Both the position numbers and the translations under genes were made by a program. This document shows positions 6,731-8,244 of a DNA stretch of 8,244 nucleotides, in pieces (position 1 is the first letter of the stretch; every line of letters starts with the position of its first letter). Source of the stretch: Pseudomonadota bacterium (lineage in GTDB: Bacteria > Pseudomonadota > Alphaproteobacteria > Rhizobiales > Kaistiaceae); the NCBI GenBank assembly GCA_023392225.1, contig JAEVZM010000193.1, positions 1-8,244 on the forward strand, in the 5' to 3' direction. The notes under the pieces are model-generated. The model saw nothing but the letters and a program-made list of their open reading frames with translations, was not told the origin of the DNA and made no database searches.

Positions 6731-6751
6731 CACCTGCCCATCTTCTATGAT
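6722..6751 (+). promoter_or_regulatory. Candidate internal promoter for the mutarotase-kinase pair
   Basis: TATGAT (6746-6751) matches the -10 consensus at five of six positions. A poor -35 (TTCCCC, 6722-6727) sits 18 bases upstream. Initiation would fall near 6758, leaving a short leader with a GGGGGGA ribosome site before the ATG at 6785. The good -10 and the hairpin just upstream suggest the sugar mutarotase and kinase may be transcribed on their own, but the -35 is unconvincing. Confidence 0.25.
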
Positions 6752-6784
6752 CACTGCCAACGAAAACGGGGGGAACCGTCCCAG

Positions 6785-7237
6785 ATGCTGAAGTCCATCG
6801 ATCCGATCCTCAATGCCGATGTCCTCTATGCGCTCCGCGCCATGGGGCACGGCGACGATCTCATCATCTGCGACACCAACTTCCCCGCCGATTCGGTGGC
6901 GCGGGAGACGGTGTTCGGCGAGCTGCTGCGGATCGACAACGTCACTGCGGCGCGGGCGGCGAAGGCGATCCTCTCGGTGATGCCGCTCGATTCGTTCGTC
7001 GACCAGCCGGCGAGCCGCATGGAGGTCGTCGGCAAGCCGGACGAGGTGCCGCCGGTCCAGGCCGAGGTGCAGGCCGAGATCGACGCAGTCGAGCCCGGCA
7101 TCGTCCTCGCGCCGGTGGAGCGCTTCGCGTTCTACGATCTCGCCAAGCGGGCCTATTGCGTGATCCAGACTGGCGAGCGCCGCTTCTACGGCTGCTTCGC
7201 TTTCAAGAAGGGCGTCATCCCGCCCGACGCGGCGTGA
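6785..7237 (+). CDS. fucU: FucU/RbsD-family sugar mutarotase (L-fucose mutarotase-like)
   Basis: Catalyses interconversion of sugar anomers (or pyranose and furanose forms) so that a downstream enzyme receives the right form; cytoplasmic and, in the family, an oligomer. The 150 residues are close to E. coli FucU in length. The N terminus follows the family (MLKSIDPILNADVLYALRAM), with the catalytic-site motif GHGD (His22) and DTNFPA at 30-35. The C-terminal block RFAFYDLAKRAY (113-124), TGE (129-131) and KKGV (141-144) is of FucU rather than RbsD type. One difference stands out: FucU and RbsD end with Y-x-N (YGN, YAN), where the Tyr and Asn contact sugar in RbsD, but here the motif is Y135-G-C137. 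The start has a GGGGGGAA ribosome site 9 bases upstream. It lies 10 bases before the ribokinase-like gene, which argues that both handle the same sugar. The symbol indicates family; fucose as substrate is not established. Confidence 0.88.
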   Translation: MLKSIDPILNADVLYALRAMGHGDDLIICDTNFPADSVARETVFGELLRIDNVTAARAAKAILSVMPLDSFVDQPASRMEVVGKPDEVPPVQAEVQAEIDAVEPGIVLAPVERFAFYDLAKRAYCVIQTGERRFYGCFAFKKGVIPPDAA

Positions 7238-7247
7238 GGCTGAACCG

Positions 7248-8204
7248 GTGAGCGCATCGCAGAAGGGCGTCGCCATCCTCGGCGTCTTCGTCGCGGACCT
7301 GGCGTTCCGCGGTCCCCGCCAACCGGCGATCGGCGAGACCATCTTCGGCTCGGGCTTCAAGCTCGGGCCGGGCGGCAAGGGCTCCAACCAGGCGGTCGCT
7401 GCCGCCCGGGTCGGTGCCGAGGTGACCTTCATCTCGAAGGTCGGCGCCGACGACTTCGCCCGCATCGCCCGCGAGACCTGGGCGCGCGAGGGAATCCGGG
7501 CCGAGGTCGCCGAGGTCGCCGACCAGCCGACAGGCGCCGCCTACATCTTCGTCGACGAGAATACCGGCGACAACGCGATCATCGTGGTCGCTGGCGCCGC
7601 CGACACGATCAGCCCCGCCGATGTCGAGGCCGTGGCGGAGACGATCCGCGGCGCGGCGGTGTTCGTCACCCAGCTCGAGCAGCCGGCAGCGGCTGCACAG
7701 CGGGGCCTCGAGATCGCCCGCGCCGCCGGCGTGGTGACGGTGCTCAATCCCGCCCCGGCGGGGCCCGTCGACGACGCGATCTACGCGCTCTGCGACTACG
7801 TCACCCCAAACGAGCACGAGGCGCGGGTGATGACGGGTGTCGAGGTCAAGGGCGTCGATGATGCCCGGAAGGCTGGCGACGTGGTCCTGTCGAAGGGCGC
7901 GGGCGCCGCGATCGTCACCCTTGGGGCCGCCGGCGCGCTGCTCCACACCCCGCGCGAGTCGGTCCTCGTGCCGGCCTTCAAGGCGGGCCAGGTGGTCGAG
8001 ACCACCGGGGCCGGCGACGCCTTCAACGGCGGCTTCGCCGCCGCGCTGGCCGCGGGCATGTCGGCCGCCGAAGCGGTCCGCTTCGGCTCCGCCGTCGCCG
8101 GCATCTCGGTCACCCGGAAAGGCACTGCCCCGTCGATGCCGCGACGCGAGGAGGTGGAGGCGCTGCTTGCCGCCTCTGGCTCACGGCAGGCGGATACACT
8201 TTGA
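7248..8204 (+). CDS. rbsK: Ribokinase-family (PfkB) sugar kinase
   Basis: Phosphorylates a sugar with ATP in the cytoplasm, committing it to central metabolism. At 318 residues it matches the length of ribokinases. Visible motifs: LGVFVADL at 11-18 with Asp17 (Asp16 of E. coli RbsK), PGGKGSNQA at 41-49 (first PfkB signature, Lys44 and Asn47), QLEQP at 142-146 with Glu144 (E. coli Glu143), LNPAP at 166-170, TPNEHEA at 186-192, and the second PfkB signature TTGAGDAFNGG at 252-262 with catalytic base Asp257. Two departures from E. coli RbsK: Asn14, a ribose contact, is Val15 here, and the potassium-site Asp249 aligns with Glu251. The GTG start at 7248 fits the family N terminus and has GAGG overlapping the upstream stop; the gap to the mutarotase is 10 bases, so they are surely one transcript. 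The class is certain, but the substrate may be a sugar other than ribose. Confidence 0.9.
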   Translation: MSASQKGVAILGVFVADLAFRGPRQPAIGETIFGSGFKLGPGGKGSNQAVAAARVGAEVTFISKVGADDFARIARETWAREGIRAEVAEVADQPTGAAYIFVDENTGDNAIIVVAGAADTISPADVEAVAETIRGAAVFVTQLEQPAAAAQRGLEIARAAGVVTVLNPAPAGPVDDAIYALCDYVTPNEHEARVMTGVEVKGVDDARKAGDVVLSKGAGAAIVTLGAAGALLHTPRESVLVPAFKAGQVVETTGAGDAFNGGFAAALAAGMSAAEAVRFGSAVAGISVTRKGTAPSMPRREEVEALLAASGSRQADTL

Positions 8205-8205
8205 T

Positions 8206-8226
8206 ACAGGTCAGGCAAAGTCCTGT
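8206..8226. repeat. Short inverted repeat directly after the kinase gene
   Basis: Arms ACAGG (8206-8210) and CCTGT (8222-8226) flank an 11-base spacer, one base after the kinase stop codon. No T-run follows before the window ends. It could be an operator for a downstream gene or a weak RNA hairpin. No gene is visible in the last 40 bases. Confidence 0.25.
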
Positions 8227-8244
8227 GAAATCCCGGTAGTATGA

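Noticed and set aside
6464..7946. Two minus-strand frames (6464-7465 and 7215-7946) opposite the mutarotase and kinase
   Set aside because: They are opposite genes with textbook FucU and PfkB motifs, and their own translations have no family features.
1..8244. CRISPR array, tRNA/rRNA genes, insertion sequences, phage or toxin-antitoxin genes
   Set aside because: No regularly spaced repeats, cloverleaf-like sequences, transposase or integrase motifs, or terminal inverted repeats were seen on either strand.

Overview
The window is GC-rich chromosomal DNA with strong G/C preference at third codon positions, dense gene packing and GTG starts. This, plus the protein families present, suggests an alphaproteobacterium, probably of the Hyphomicrobiales (Rhizobiales). 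The taxonomic placement is inferred from the style of the proteins and was not tested. No tRNA, rRNA, CRISPR array, insertion sequence or phage gene was found.

The left part, about positions 1-3593, is read on the minus strand. In transcription order it holds a 91-residue winged-helix-like protein (3593-3318), a two-part GNAT acetyltransferase with a YitH-type C-terminal domain (3245-2409), a 108-residue basic protein of unknown function (2278-1952), and a large multi-module glycosyltransferase (1952 to beyond position 1). The last two overlap by TGATG and are probably translationally coupled. They look like the edge of a surface-polysaccharide locus that continues outside the window. The glycosyltransferase has an intact GT4-type first module. 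Its second module appears to have lost the donor-sugar half.

A divergent intergenic region (3594-3809) separates this block from a plus-strand block running to 8204. The plus block holds a cytoplasmic serine hydrolase of the class C beta-lactamase/family VIII esterase fold (3810-4958), a TIM-barrel glycoside-hydrolase-like protein with a GH20/GH67-type N-terminal domain and a CxCxxC motif (5041-6687), a FucU-type sugar mutarotase (6785-7237) and a ribokinase-family sugar kinase (7248-8204). The mutarotase and kinase are separated by only 10 bases. None of the four has an obvious signal peptide. Together they suggest intracellular processing of an imported glycoside: removal of an ester group or cleavage of the glycosidic bond, anomer equilibration, then phosphorylation. 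The substrate is not evident. Both the mutarotase and the kinase carry changes at positions that contact ribose in the characterised RbsD and RbsK, so ribose itself is doubtful.

The intergenic gaps contain a perfect 14-base palindrome (4992-5005), a nested GC-rich hairpin (6697-6730) followed by a good -10-like hexamer, and a small inverted repeat after the kinase (8206-8226). These are the best candidates for regulatory structure, but none can be assigned a function from sequence alone.
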